The translations under genes and the position numbers were made by a program. A stretch of DNA of 64,000 nucleotides from Thalassospira povalilytica (lineage in GTDB: Bacteria; Pseudomonadota; Alphaproteobacteria; Rhodospirillales; Thalassospiraceae). Shown piece by piece: positions 11,641 through 19,571 of the stretch (positions are counted from its first letter, which is position 1; every line of letters starts with the position of its first letter). The DNA is taken from positions 62,001 through 126,000 of the forward strand of contig NZ_PGTS01000003.1 of assembly GCF_002844235.1 (NCBI RefSeq). The letters are read 5' to 3'. Below the pieces are notes generated by a model that made no database searches, had not been told where the DNA came from, and saw only the letters and a program-made list of their open reading frames with translations.

Positions 11641-13998
11641 ATGCGTCCAATTCCCCAGCGTATCGCCGAAGAACTTTCGGTTCGTCCGGAACAGGTCATT
11701 GCCACCATCGAGATGCTTAACGAAGGCTCTACCGTTCCGTTTATCGCCCGTTACCGCAAAGAAAAGACTGGTGGGCTTGATGACACCCAATTGCGTACGC
11801 TGGAAGAACGCCTTCGCTATCTGACCGAGCTTGAAGAACGGCGCGCATCGGTGCTTGACAGCATCCGTGAACAGGAAAAACTGACCCCGGAACTTGAAGC
11901 CCAGATCAACGAAGCCGATACCAAGACGCGTCTGGAAGATCTTTATCTGCCCTATAAGAAAAAGCGTCGCACCAAGGCCCAGATCGCCCGCGAAGCAGGG
12001 TTGGAGCCGCTGGCAGATGGCCTGTTCAATGATCCGACCCTTGATCCGGAAACCGAGGCCGCCAAGTTTGTTGATGCCGAAAAGGGCGTCGAAGATACCA
12101 AGGCCGCCCTTGATGGCGCCCGTCAGATCCTGATGGAACGCTTTGCCGAGGATGCCGACCTTGTCGCCAAACTGCGTGACCATTTGTGGAACGAAGGCGA
12201 AATCACCGCAACCGTGGTCGAAGGCAAACAGGCCGAAGGCGCGAAATTCTCCGACTATTTCGAACATTCCGAAAAAATCAAAACCTGCCCGTCGCACCGT
12301 GCGCTCGCACTTTTCCGCGGTCGCAACGAAGATATCCTTCAGCTGAAACTGACCCTTGGCAAAGAGGACGAAGACCGTCCGCGCAGTCAGCCGGGCCGCG
12401 CTGAAATCATGATCGCCGCCCATGTCGGCATTGCCGATAAGGGCCGGGCAGCCGACAAATGGCTGCTTGATACGGTACGCTGGGCCTGGCGCGTCAAACT
12501 GTCGCTGTCGATCGAGCTTGATCTGTTTGGCACCTTGCGCGACAGCGCCGAAGAAGGCGCGATCAAGGTCTTTGCCGATAACCTCAAGGATCTTCTGCTG
12601 GCCGCACCAGCCGGGCAAAAGGCCACCATGGGCCTTGATCCCGGGGTTCGTACCGGCGTTAAGGTCGCGGTTGTCGATGCCACCGGCAAGCTGGTCGATA
12701 CCGCAACGGTTTACCCGTTCCAGCCGCGCAATGACGTCGAAGGGGCACTTAATACCCTTGCAGCCCTTGCCGCCCGTCACAAGATCGAACTGATCGCGAT
12801 CGGCAATGGCACGTTCTCGCGCGAGACGGATGAACTTGCCGGTCAGCTTCTCAAACGCTTCCCGGCCCTTAAGGCCACCAAGGTCATCGTTAACGAAGCC
12901 GGCGCATCGGTCTATTCGGCATCGCAATTCGCCGCCGAAGAATTCCCCGATCTGGACGTATCTCTGCGCGGGGCAGCATCAATTGCCCGGCGTTTGCAGG
13001 ACCCGCTGGCGGAACTGGTCAAAATCGAACCGAAATCCATTGGTGTCGGCCAGTATCAGCACGATGTATCGGAAACCAAACTGGCGCGATCCCTTGATGC
13101 CGTGGTTGAGGATTGCGTGAACGGTGTTGGCGTTGACCTGAATACGGCATCCATACCGCTTTTGACACGTGTTGCCGGTCTGACCGAAACGCTGGCGCGC
13201 AATATCGTCAGCTATCGCGATTCAAACGGTGCGTTCCAGTCCCGTGCCGACCTGAAAAAGGTCGAACGTCTGGGACCAAAGGCGTTTGAACAATGTGCCG
13301 GCTTCTTGCGTATTCGTGGCGCCCAAAACCCGCTTGATGCATCGGCCGTGCACCCGGAAGCCTATCCGCTGGTCGAAAAAATCAGTGCAAAGGCATCAAA
13401 ACCGCTGGCGACCCTGATTGGCGACTCGGCCTTTATCAAGACCCTGCGCGCCGAAGACTTCGCTGACGACACGTTTGGTGTCCCGACCATCCGCGACATT
13501 CTGGCCGAACTTGACAAGCCCGGCCGCGATCCGCGCCCGGAATTCAAAACCGCGAAATTTGCCGATGGTGTGAATGAAATCAAAGACCTTCGCACCGGCA
13601 TGAAGCTTGAAGGAACGGTGACCAACGTCACCAATTTCGGGGCATTTGTCGATATCGGTGTCCATCAGGACGGTCTGGTTCACATTTCCCAGTTGGCCGA
13701 CAAATTCGTCGAAGATCCGCGCCAGGTGGTCAAGGCCGGTCAGATCGTCTCGGTGACGGTGATGGAAGTTGACGCACCGCGCAAACGTATCGGGCTTTCG
13801 ATGAAATCGGCCCCGGATTACGAAGCTGTGCGTGAAAAACGGTCCGACAACCGTGGGCAGGCACCACGCGGTGGCCATGGCGGTCGCCCGCAGCACACAT
13901 CTGGTGGCGGGAATCGCGGTAATGCCAGCGGAAATTCCGGCGGCGACGGCGGTGCGATGGCAGCCGCCCTTAAGGCTGCGATGGAACGTCGCAAATAG
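11641..13998 (+). CDS. tex: Tex, S1-domain RNA-binding transcription accessory protein
   Basis: A 785-residue Tex protein with the family's order: N-terminal helical Tex domain ([11 protein letters not shown]...[15 protein letters not shown]), a YqgF/RNase H-like domain ([17 protein letters not shown] near residue 328), helix-hairpin-helix repeats ([18 protein letters not shown] near 496) and an S1 domain near residues 650-725 ([17 protein letters not shown]). After S1 comes a ~45-residue Gly/Asn/His/Arg-rich tail. Tex is a conserved nucleic-acid-binding protein affecting transcription and stress survival. AGGAG precedes the ATG by seven bases. A strong hairpin follows. Confidence 0.95.
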   Translation: MRPIPQRIAEELSVRPEQVIATIEMLNEGSTVPFIARYRKEKTGGLDDTQLRTLEERLRYLTELEERRASVLDSIREQEKLTPELEAQINEADTKTRLEDLYLPYKKKRRTKAQIAREAGLEPLADGLFNDPTLDPETEAAKFVDAEKGVEDTKAALDGARQILMERFAEDADLVAKLRDHLWNEGEITATVVEGKQAEGAKFSDYFEHSEKIKTCPSHRALALFRGRNEDILQLKLTLGKEDEDRPRSQPGRAEIMIAAHVGIADKGRAADKWLLDTVRWAWRVKLSLSIELDLFGTLRDSAEEGAIKVFADNLKDLLLAAPAGQKATMGLDPGVRTGVKVAVVDATGKLVDTATVYPFQPRNDVEGALNTLAALAARHKIELIAIGNGTFSRETDELAGQLLKRFPALKATKVIVNEAGASVYSASQFAAEEFPDLDVSLRGAASIARRLQDPLAELVKIEPKSIGVGQYQHDVSETKLARSLDAVVEDCVNGVGVDLNTASIPLLTRVAGLTETLARNIVSYRDSNGAFQSRADLKKVERLGPKAFEQCAGFLRIRGAQNPLDASAVHPEAYPLVEKISAKASKPLATLIGDSAFIKTLRAEDFADDTFGVPTIRDILAELDKPGRDPRPEFKTAKFADGVNEIKDLRTGMKLEGTVTNVTNFGAFVDIGVHQDGLVHISQLADKFVEDPRQVVKAGQIVSVTVMEVDAPRKRIGLSMKSAPDYEAVREKRSDNRGQAPRGGHGGRPQHTSGGGNRGNASGNSGGDGGAMAAALKAAMERRK

Positions 13999-14021
13999 TC
14001 GCAACGAACCAACGACATTTT

Positions 14022-14064
14022 CAAACGGCGGGATGGCGAAAGCTGCCCCGCCGTTTGCATTTTG
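14022..14064 (+). terminator. Terminator after tex
   Basis: CAAACGGCGGG (14022-14032) and CCCGCCGTTTG (14047-14057) form a perfect 11-bp stem with CATTTT after it, 24 bases beyond the tex stop. Confidence 0.75.
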
Positions 14065-14132
14065 GTCCCTGATCATGCTGTGACCGACAGGATGAATTGA
14101 CAGAAAGCGCATTAAAACCCATTTTGGGCATT

Positions 14133-14221
14133 CACCAAGGGGAGCCCCGTCAGGGGGCTGAGAAACTGCCGCGCAGTGACCCTTTGAACCTGATCCAGTT
14201 CATACTGGCGTAGGGACGGTG
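14133..14221 (+). promoter_or_regulatory. TPP riboswitch (THI element)
   Basis: The conserved thiamine pyrophosphate aptamer core is readable: AGGGGAGCC at 14138, GGGGGCTGAGAA at 14153-14164, then CTTTGAACCTGATCCAGTT at 14182-14200 and ACTGGCGTAGGGA up to 14216. CACC at 14133-14136 closes with GGTG at 14218-14221 as P1. It lies 89 bp before thiM, so TPP should lower expression of the salvage operon. Confidence 0.95.
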
Positions 14222-14268
14222 CGAACGCGAAATCTTCGGCGTTCTCCATCTTTCCGACTTCGAACTGG

Positions 14269-14304
14269 GTCTCCAAACGCACTTGAGTTTGCTGCATTGG
14301 AGCC
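14269..14304 (+). promoter_or_regulatory. Shine-Dalgarno-sequestering hairpin (expression platform of the TPP riboswitch)
   Basis: CTCCAA (14271-14276) is complementary to TTGGAG (14297-14302), which contains the thiM ribosome-binding site. GG and CC extend the stem with a one-base bulge. There is no T-run, so control looks translational. Confidence 0.55.
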
Positions 14305-14309
14305 TCGAC

Positions 14310-15119
14310 ATGACGACTGATCTTTCCACCACCGCGACCGGGCTGTTTGAAAAAATGCGTGCGACCAATCCGCTGGTCCATTGCATCACCAACTATGTCG
14401 CGATGAACTATGCTGCCAATGTCCTTCTGGCGGCCGGCGCATCACCGGCAATGGTCCATACACCCGAAGAAGCCGGGGAATTTGCCGCAATCGCAGGCGC
14501 ACTGACCGTCAATATCGGCACACTTTCCCCCCATTGGGTCGAAGGCATGATTGCCGCGGCCAAATCGGCAAATGATGCGGGCAAACCATGGGTTCTTGAT
14601 CCCGTGGCACATTTCGCCACCACATATCGCCGCGATACGGTTGCCCGGTTGCTGAAACTGAACCCGACCGTTATTCGCGGTAACGCATCCGAAATCATCG
14701 CCCTTGGCGGCGGCCAAAGTGCCGGTCAGGGCGTTGACAGTGGCGATCCGGTCGAACAGGCCGAAGAAGCCGCCCGCACCCTTGCCTCCGCACAGAAGGC
14801 CATCGTTGCCGTCACGGGCGAGGTTGATTTTGTCACAGATGGAACACGCAATGTCCGCATTGCCGGTGGTTCGGACCTGATGCCGAAAATCACGGCCATG
14901 GGCTGTTCGCTGACCGCACTTGTTGGCGCCTATACCGCAATCGCCAAAGATCAGGCATTTGAAGCCACCATCGCCGCCCTGACCAATTTCGCCGTTGCGG
15001 GAAGCATCGCGGCAAAATCAGCCAACGGTCCGGCATCCTTCATGACGGCCTTTGTTGACGGGCTGCATAATCTTGATGCTGCCACCTTTGCCGGCACTGC
15101 ACGTATCGAGGCCCTATGA
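14310..15119 (+). CDS. thiM: Hydroxyethylthiazole kinase
   Basis: A protein of about 269 residues that phosphorylates 4-methyl-5-(2-hydroxyethyl)thiazole for thiamine salvage. Ribokinase-like fold signatures are present: RATNPLVHCITNYVAMNYAAN near the N-terminus, KPWVLDPVA near 91, NPTVIRGNASEI near 116, and the anion-hole and catalytic stretch KITAMGCSLTALVGAY near 193. I chose ATG at 14310 because GGAG lies seven bases before it; an in-frame ATG at 14283 has no ribosome site. It overlaps thiE by four bases (ATGA) and is governed by the TPP riboswitch just upstream. Confidence 0.95.
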   Translation: MTTDLSTTATGLFEKMRATNPLVHCITNYVAMNYAANVLLAAGASPAMVHTPEEAGEFAAIAGALTVNIGTLSPHWVEGMIAAAKSANDAGKPWVLDPVAHFATTYRRDTVARLLKLNPTVIRGNASEIIALGGGQSAGQGVDSGDPVEQAEEAARTLASAQKAIVAVTGEVDFVTDGTRNVRIAGGSDLMPKITAMGCSLTALVGAYTAIAKDQAFEATIAALTNFAVAGSIAAKSANGPASFMTAFVDGLHNLDAATFAGTARIEAL

Positions 15120-15748
15120 CATCCTTTGATCTGTCCCTTTATCTGGTGCTTGATCCCGAGCTGTGCCGAACGCATTCGATGGTCGAAACCACCCAGGCAG
15201 CGATTGCAGGCGGGGCAACCATCGTCCAGTTGCGCGACAAAAGAGCCGGTACCGAAGGTCTGATACGCATCGGGCGCGAACTGATGGATGCGATGCGCGG
15301 TACCGGTGTGCCGCTGATTGTGAATGACGATATCGACGCCGCAATCGCCATTGGTGCTGATGGATTGCATGTCGGTCAGGATGACCTGCCGACAAAAACG
15401 GCGCGCGACCGGCTTGGCCCGGACAAGATCATTGGTCTGTCGATCGAAGACGAAACTGTTGCCCGCAAGGTTGATCGGTCGATTGTCGATTATGTCGGTA
15501 TTGGACCGGTCTTTGCCACACCGACCAAACCCGATCACAAACCGGCCATCGGGTTTGATGGCCTTGCCAGTCTGGTTCGGATCGCCGGTTTGCCGTCCGT
15601 TGCGATCGGCGGGTTGAAACGCGATCACGTCGACCCGGTATTTGAAGCCGGTGCGAACGGCATTGCGGTTGTATCGGCAATTTGCGGACAACCCGATCCC
15701 GAAGGCGCCACCCGCAAGATTTCTGATGCCATCAAAGCCCGGAAATAA
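15116..15748 (+). CDS. thiE: Thiamine-phosphate synthase
   Basis: A 210-residue TIM-barrel enzyme that joins HMP pyrophosphate and thiazole phosphate into thiamine phosphate. Motifs include TIVQLRDKRAGTEGL near residue 38, PLIVNDDIDAAIAIGADGLHVGQDD near 64-88, VDYVGIGPVFATPTK near 123-137 and AIGGL near 162. It is translationally coupled to thiM. No thiD lies in this operon, so HMP phosphorylation must be encoded elsewhere. A terminator follows at 15786. Confidence 0.95.
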   Translation: MTSFDLSLYLVLDPELCRTHSMVETTQAAIAGGATIVQLRDKRAGTEGLIRIGRELMDAMRGTGVPLIVNDDIDAAIAIGADGLHVGQDDLPTKTARDRLGPDKIIGLSIEDETVARKVDRSIVDYVGIGPVFATPTKPDHKPAIGFDGLASLVRIAGLPSVAIGGLKRDHVDPVFEAGANGIAVVSAICGQPDPEGATRKISDAIKARK

Positions 15749-15785
15749 TCGGTTAAATCAGATACCTGACCCGAAATTCATCGTG

Positions 15786-15824
15786 AAACCCCCCGCTCGA
15801 TTTTCCGGTCTGGCGGGGGTTTTG
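15786..15824 (+). terminator. Terminator after thiE
   Basis: AAACCCCCCGC (15786-15796) pairs with GCGGGGGTTT (15813-15822), followed by a further T. It lies 38 bases after the thiE stop. Confidence 0.75.
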
Positions 15825-15959
15825 ATGGCAGTGACGCATGGCTGTCCCCCGCCCCGCGCAGCAAACCGCACGGAAATGCCGCAATTGCGCCGCTAATTCT
15901 CCGGCTTCGGGGTGCATCTTGTTTCCATGAGATCGATGCACACAAGCGCGAGGGATATC

Positions 15960-16265
15960 ATGTTGAGATCTATGCGCAGCAAACCGGTCGCCATCGCCCT
16001 GATCTGTATCCTGACCGGAACGACCGCGGCTGTGGCAGCCATCCGGATTGCCCCGAAACCGACGACCGACAGTGTTACTATCAGCTCTGAAAAGCCGGCT
16101 GGTGAAGTCATTCTGACACACCAGGACGGTACCATTGCGCTTGATCGTGACTGTCATACCTTCCCGTGCAAACTGGATATTTCGTCCCTGCCAAAGGGCG
16201 AATATGACGTCATGATCCGCAACGGGACGGATATCGAACATCGCACCGGCCTGTATAAGGAATAG
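15960..16265 (+). CDS. Small secreted protein of unknown function
   Basis: A protein of about 101 residues from the ATG at 15960, which follows GAGGGA by five bases; two earlier in-frame ATGs (from 15912) have no ribosome site. The N-terminus (LRSMRSKP then a hydrophobic run ending TAAVAA) is a typical Sec signal peptide. The mature part is about 75 residues, with two cysteines in DCHTFPCKLD that could form a disulphide, and a C-terminal stretch, LPKGEYDVMIRNG, suggesting a beta-rich fold. I do not recognise a family. It is probably periplasmic or exported. Confidence 0.65.
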   Translation: MLRSMRSKPVAIALICILTGTTAAVAAIRIAPKPTTDSVTISSEKPAGEVILTHQDGTIALDRDCHTFPCKLDISSLPKGEYDVMIRNGTDIEHRTGLYKE

Positions 16266-16543
16266 CCGGGGCCACCGATTTTTTTGGCGAGTCCCCGGAA
16301 CGTTTTCCCGGCCGGGATGTTCAGTGAACAGGGCCAGGCGATATCATATTGCCAAACGGCGCATTGCATAAAATGCCAGCCGACCTAGATTATGGCCCAG
16401 AGGCACCCCTCCCTGCCCGGTGAAGTGGCCCTGCAACAAAGGTTTCCAACAGGTTGCACGGGATTTTCACTTTCACCAAAGGTGGAAAAAGGGATATGTT
16501 GCGTTACCGCACAGACCAATAATGAAAGTCGAGGAACTGTATC

Positions 16544-17149
16544 ATGGCATTTGAACTCCCAGCACTTCCGTATGCATATGACGCACTTGCGCCGGTCATG
16601 TCGGCTGAAACTCTTGAGTTTCACCATGACAAACACCACAACGCCTATGTTGTGAACGGCAACAAGCTGCTCGAAGGTTCGGGCCTTGAAGGCAAGTCGC
16701 TTGAAGAAATCGTTGTTGCATCTTACGGCGACGCATCCAAAGCCGGCCTGTTCAACAACGCTGCCCAGCACTGGAACCACATCGAGTTCTGGCAGATGAT
16801 GAAAGGCAACGGCGGCGGTGCCATTCCGGGTGAACTGGAAAAGAAAATCGTCGAAGATTTCGGCTCTGTTGATGCCTTCAAAGAAGCCTTCATTCAGGCT
16901 GGCGTTACCCAGTTCGGTTCGGGCTGGTGCTGGCTGGCACTCGACAAATCCGGCAAACTGGTTGTGACCAAGACCCCGAACGCGGAAAACCCGCTTGTTC
17001 ACGGTCAGACCCCGCTGCTCGGTTGTGATGTTTGGGAACACTCCTACTACATCGATTACCGCAACGCGCGCCCGGACTATGTCAAAGCCTTCCTCGACAG
17101 CCTGGTTAACTGGGAATATGTCGCAGAGCGCTTCTCCAAAGCCGGCTAA
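16544..17149 (+). CDS. sodB: Superoxide dismutase, Fe type
   Basis: A 201-residue Fe/Mn superoxide dismutase that converts superoxide to oxygen and hydrogen peroxide. Metal ligands are His27 (EFHHDKHH), His79 (QHWNHIEFW), Asp162 and His166 (CDVWEHSYY). Gln75 in AAQHWNH and the overall wording match the iron form. No signal peptide is present, so it is cytoplasmic. GAGGA lies upstream of the ATG. A strong terminator follows, and the next gene is of quite different base composition. Confidence 0.96.
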   Translation: MAFELPALPYAYDALAPVMSAETLEFHHDKHHNAYVVNGNKLLEGSGLEGKSLEEIVVASYGDASKAGLFNNAAQHWNHIEFWQMMKGNGGGAIPGELEKKIVEDFGSVDAFKEAFIQAGVTQFGSGWCWLALDKSGKLVVTKTPNAENPLVHGQTPLLGCDVWEHSYYIDYRNARPDYVKAFLDSLVNWEYVAERFSKAG

Positions 17150-17177
17150 TCAGCCCGGCTTTGAGACGAGATTAAAG

Positions 17178-17207
17178 AAAGCGGCTCCTTTTTGGGGCCG
17201 CTTTTTT
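17178..17207 (+). terminator. Terminator after sodB
   Basis: AAAGCGGCTCC (17178-17188) pairs with GGGGCCGCTTT (17194-17204) around a TTTTT loop, then T-rich. It marks the left limit of the A+T-rich segment. Confidence 0.88.
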
Positions 17208-17236
17208 CTTTATATCCAAGACAATTGCAACAGTAA

Positions 17237-19369
17237 TTATTGGGTAACCGACAAATCGATTCCTAATTTTTCTTTGTATACACCAATTCTCTTTTTAGCC
17301 CGATCCACAACGTCTTCGTAGAAAAGAACCTCTTGATAAAGTTCTCCTAGATTCTGTGAACTCTCGGGGTCTTCTAATGGACTTGTGCGAAAATAGCCCT
17401 TGCCAGTTGGAAATCTAGTCCAGCCCGCTATGCGTAAAGGGTTCAACGTGTCACCGATAATATACCCATAGAATTTTTTGATTCTGCCTTTAGATTTGGC
17501 AGCGAGTATATGAGCATATTCAGACAAGTCACCAATGTGATCATCCATGCTAACGCCCGGCGCCTTGAATTCAATAATTATCGCTGAGCCCTCTTCACTG
17601 AAAAGAGCAATATCTGGTCGCAACTTTGAATTATCATCCGTTCTTTTTGCGAGGATTTTTTCAAATGCAACATCAATTTCAGGATCGAATAACGCCGATC
17701 CATCCTCCCACTCTATCTGTGCGAGTGGTTTATCGGATGAAATATACTCGTAATAGTGGTACTCTTCATTTAGCAGCCAAATGTCGTGATCAGCTACCTC
17801 TTTGCTATCCTTCTTCATAGGAAAGAAAACGCTATGAATGATTTTTTCGTCCTTACGCCGCCCCTCAACATCAGGTGCTTGAAAATTCAGTTGCTTTCGG
17901 TGGGCTAAGCTCAGGACCTCGACGATTGCAGCCCTTCTCACGACCAGCTGCGACAGGTTGGCCATATCAAAGTTTTTCAACGACGCAGTATACATCCAAG
18001 AAAGGTCATTGATTTTCTGTCTGAAATCCTCCGAATCTGGTTCCAAATTGAGAATTTCATCCTTTAAATCAACTATGTTCTCTGTCTCAACAACAACCCT
18101 TTCCTGATACTTCTTCAATACTCGATCAACGACAGAATGCGCTGTATCGCCATATCTCACCCGCGTACCTGTATCAGCAAGCATCGCCTCAGAAATCCCA
18201 AAGTGCCTCGCAGCACTATCCATCACTTTTTCTTTATTCCAGTCGGGGGGAGTTACGAATTCTGCAATAACGTCGTCAATTACATCGTAAATATCTTGAT
18301 ACGAAATGGGCGCACCTGACACCAAGTCACCACCTTCCAGTTCTTCTGGAAGATCATCAAAATCATCCCGTTGTTCATTGACGCGGTTATCTAGAAAATC
18401 ACCCTCAATCAAAACGATATGATGGAATTTTCCAACCGGATTATTTTGTTCAGTTTTGGTTCTTAGGTATCTCTTAGTGATGTCTTTAACGGGCGAGGAC
18501 TTCGCGCAAAAAGCAATGGCGTTCTTTGGAAGGTCATACGCATTTTTATCAAGTTTGTAATGAGACACAGTGAACTGCTGTTCAGTTTGAGTTTTCTCTC
18601 CAGTAAGAGGGTCACGCTCCTTAACCATAACCGAACGAACCTCAGACACCGAGGGTAGGTCTGATTTTTTCAACGAGGCCTTAGCTGGGTTGCCGTCCTT
18701 CCCCACTTTTGTTTCAAAGGTGATTTTGAAATCACCGATTTGCTCTTCAAGACCAATCAACCTTTGAAGAAAAGATACGAGAACAGTCTTTTTGAGGGAA
18801 CTTGCTGAGAAGATTTCAGACAAATCTTGCGCTAAAAACTTTCTATTCCGCGCAGTTTCCTTCAAATCTGATAGTGTGATGACGGTTCCGCTTCTTGTGG
18901 CATTCGATGGTGAAGCGGAGAACATATCAGGACTAATCTGTTTTTGATCTTCGTGAAACTCTAAGGTTCTCTCTCGAAAAGACCCATCTTCTTGAAAAAT
19001 TGAAGAAACATTTACGCGGGAGAAGTGGTGGAAGTATTGAATCCTACCCGCTCCCTTACATTTTCCAATCCCTATTACGTCCAAATCATCCTTATATGAC
19101 GTATCTTTAGTCAAAAATGCGAGAGCTTGATCCTCTCCGATACCGCAACCATTGTCGCTACATGTGATTTGGCAGTCGTGCGCTTCTGCGCCCAACAAAT
19201 CTATATCCCAAAACTCAACCTTAAAGTGCACCTCCAAAGGTTCTGCACCAGGCTCTTCGTGCTTACGAATTAAGTACGAATCAATAGAGTTCGACAGAAG
19301 TTCATCAAAGACAACATAAGGGTTTGAACTAAGCTTAGTGTTCTTGAGGCTTCCACGAACATCTAGCAT
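17237..19369 (-). CDS. Solitary GHKL (Hsp90/MORC-like) ATPase with C-terminal PD-(D/E)XK-like nuclease module; candidate defence gene
   Basis: A 710-residue protein. Residues 15-190 are a GHKL ATPase: N-box Glu23, Asn27, Asp30 (FDELLSNSID), G1 box SDNGCGI at 71-77, G2 box GIGKCKGAG at 100-108 and a later SGTVITLSD. A helical middle follows (about 380-490). Near 520-600 comes FFPMKKDS, then DIWLLNEEYHYYEYISSDK, then RPDIALFS and IIIEFKAP, giving Asp586, Glu600 and Lys602 in the D-(X)n-E-X-K order of PD-(D/E)XK nucleases. The gene is strikingly A+T-rich beside its neighbours and uses codons rare around it, which suggests transfer. GHKL ATPases with nuclease partners occur in MORC-like and restriction-type defence proteins. 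The nuclease assignment and the defence role are inference; there is no nearby partner gene. Confidence 0.75.
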   Translation of the reverse strand: MLDVRGSLKNTKLSSNPYVVFDELLSNSIDSYLIRKHEEPGAEPLEVHFKVEFWDIDLLGAEAHDCQITCSDNGCGIGEDQALAFLTKDTSYKDDLDVIGIGKCKGAGRIQYFHHFSRVNVSSIFQEDGSFRERTLEFHEDQKQISPDMFSASPSNATRSGTVITLSDLKETARNRKFLAQDLSEIFSASSLKKTVLVSFLQRLIGLEEQIGDFKITFETKVGKDGNPAKASLKKSDLPSVSEVRSVMVKERDPLTGEKTQTEQQFTVSHYKLDKNAYDLPKNAIAFCAKSSPVKDITKRYLRTKTEQNNPVGKFHHIVLIEGDFLDNRVNEQRDDFDDLPEELEGGDLVSGAPISYQDIYDVIDDVIAEFVTPPDWNKEKVMDSAARHFGISEAMLADTGTRVRYGDTAHSVVDRVLKKYQERVVVETENIVDLKDEILNLEPDSEDFRQKINDLSWMYTASLKNFDMANLSQLVVRRAAIVEVLSLAHRKQLNFQAPDVEGRRKDEKIIHSVFFPMKKDSKEVADHDIWLLNEEYHYYEYISSDKPLAQIEWEDGSALFDPEIDVAFEKILAKRTDDNSKLRPDIALFSEEGSAIIIEFKAPGVSMDDHIGDLSEYAHILAAKSKGRIKKFYGYIIGDTLNPLRIAGWTRFPTGKGYFRTSPLEDPESSQNLGELYQEVLFYEDVVDRAKKRIGVYKEKLGIDLSVTQ

Positions 19370-19514
19370 GCAAATATCTCTCAGGCTAACAAAACAACCA
19401 GAAATAATCTAAATCAACTATTTCACTATTCGACCGCTTAGCACAATGCAAATTAATCAATATCACCTTCTATCATGCAATTTGAAAAATTAGACTGCTA
19501 TCGTTGCCGGAAAG
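19370..19514. other. A+T-rich upstream region of the GHKL-nuclease gene
   Basis: About 145 bp of markedly A+T-rich sequence between the start of the GHKL gene and the terminator of the lysine-type operon. It should hold the gene's promoter. I found no attachment site, inverted-repeat end or direct repeat matching the other edge near 17208-17236. Confidence 0.5.
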
Positions 19515-19547
19515 ACAAAAACCCCGCCGGCGAACCGGCGGGGTTTG
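19515..19547 (-). terminator. Terminator of the oxidase-aminotransferase-dehydrogenase operon
   Basis: ACCCCGCCGG (19521-19530), loop CGAA, CCGGCGGGGT (19535-19544). Read leftwards it ends in a T-run (AAAAA at 19517-19521 on the plus strand), 25 bases past the ALDH stop. Confidence 0.88.
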
Positions 19548-19571
19548 GATCGAACCTGATCGGGCGAGTGA

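Noticed and set aside
11611-12927. 438-codon open frame on the minus strand
   Set aside because: Antisense to tex; shadow of its codon pattern, no ribosome site.
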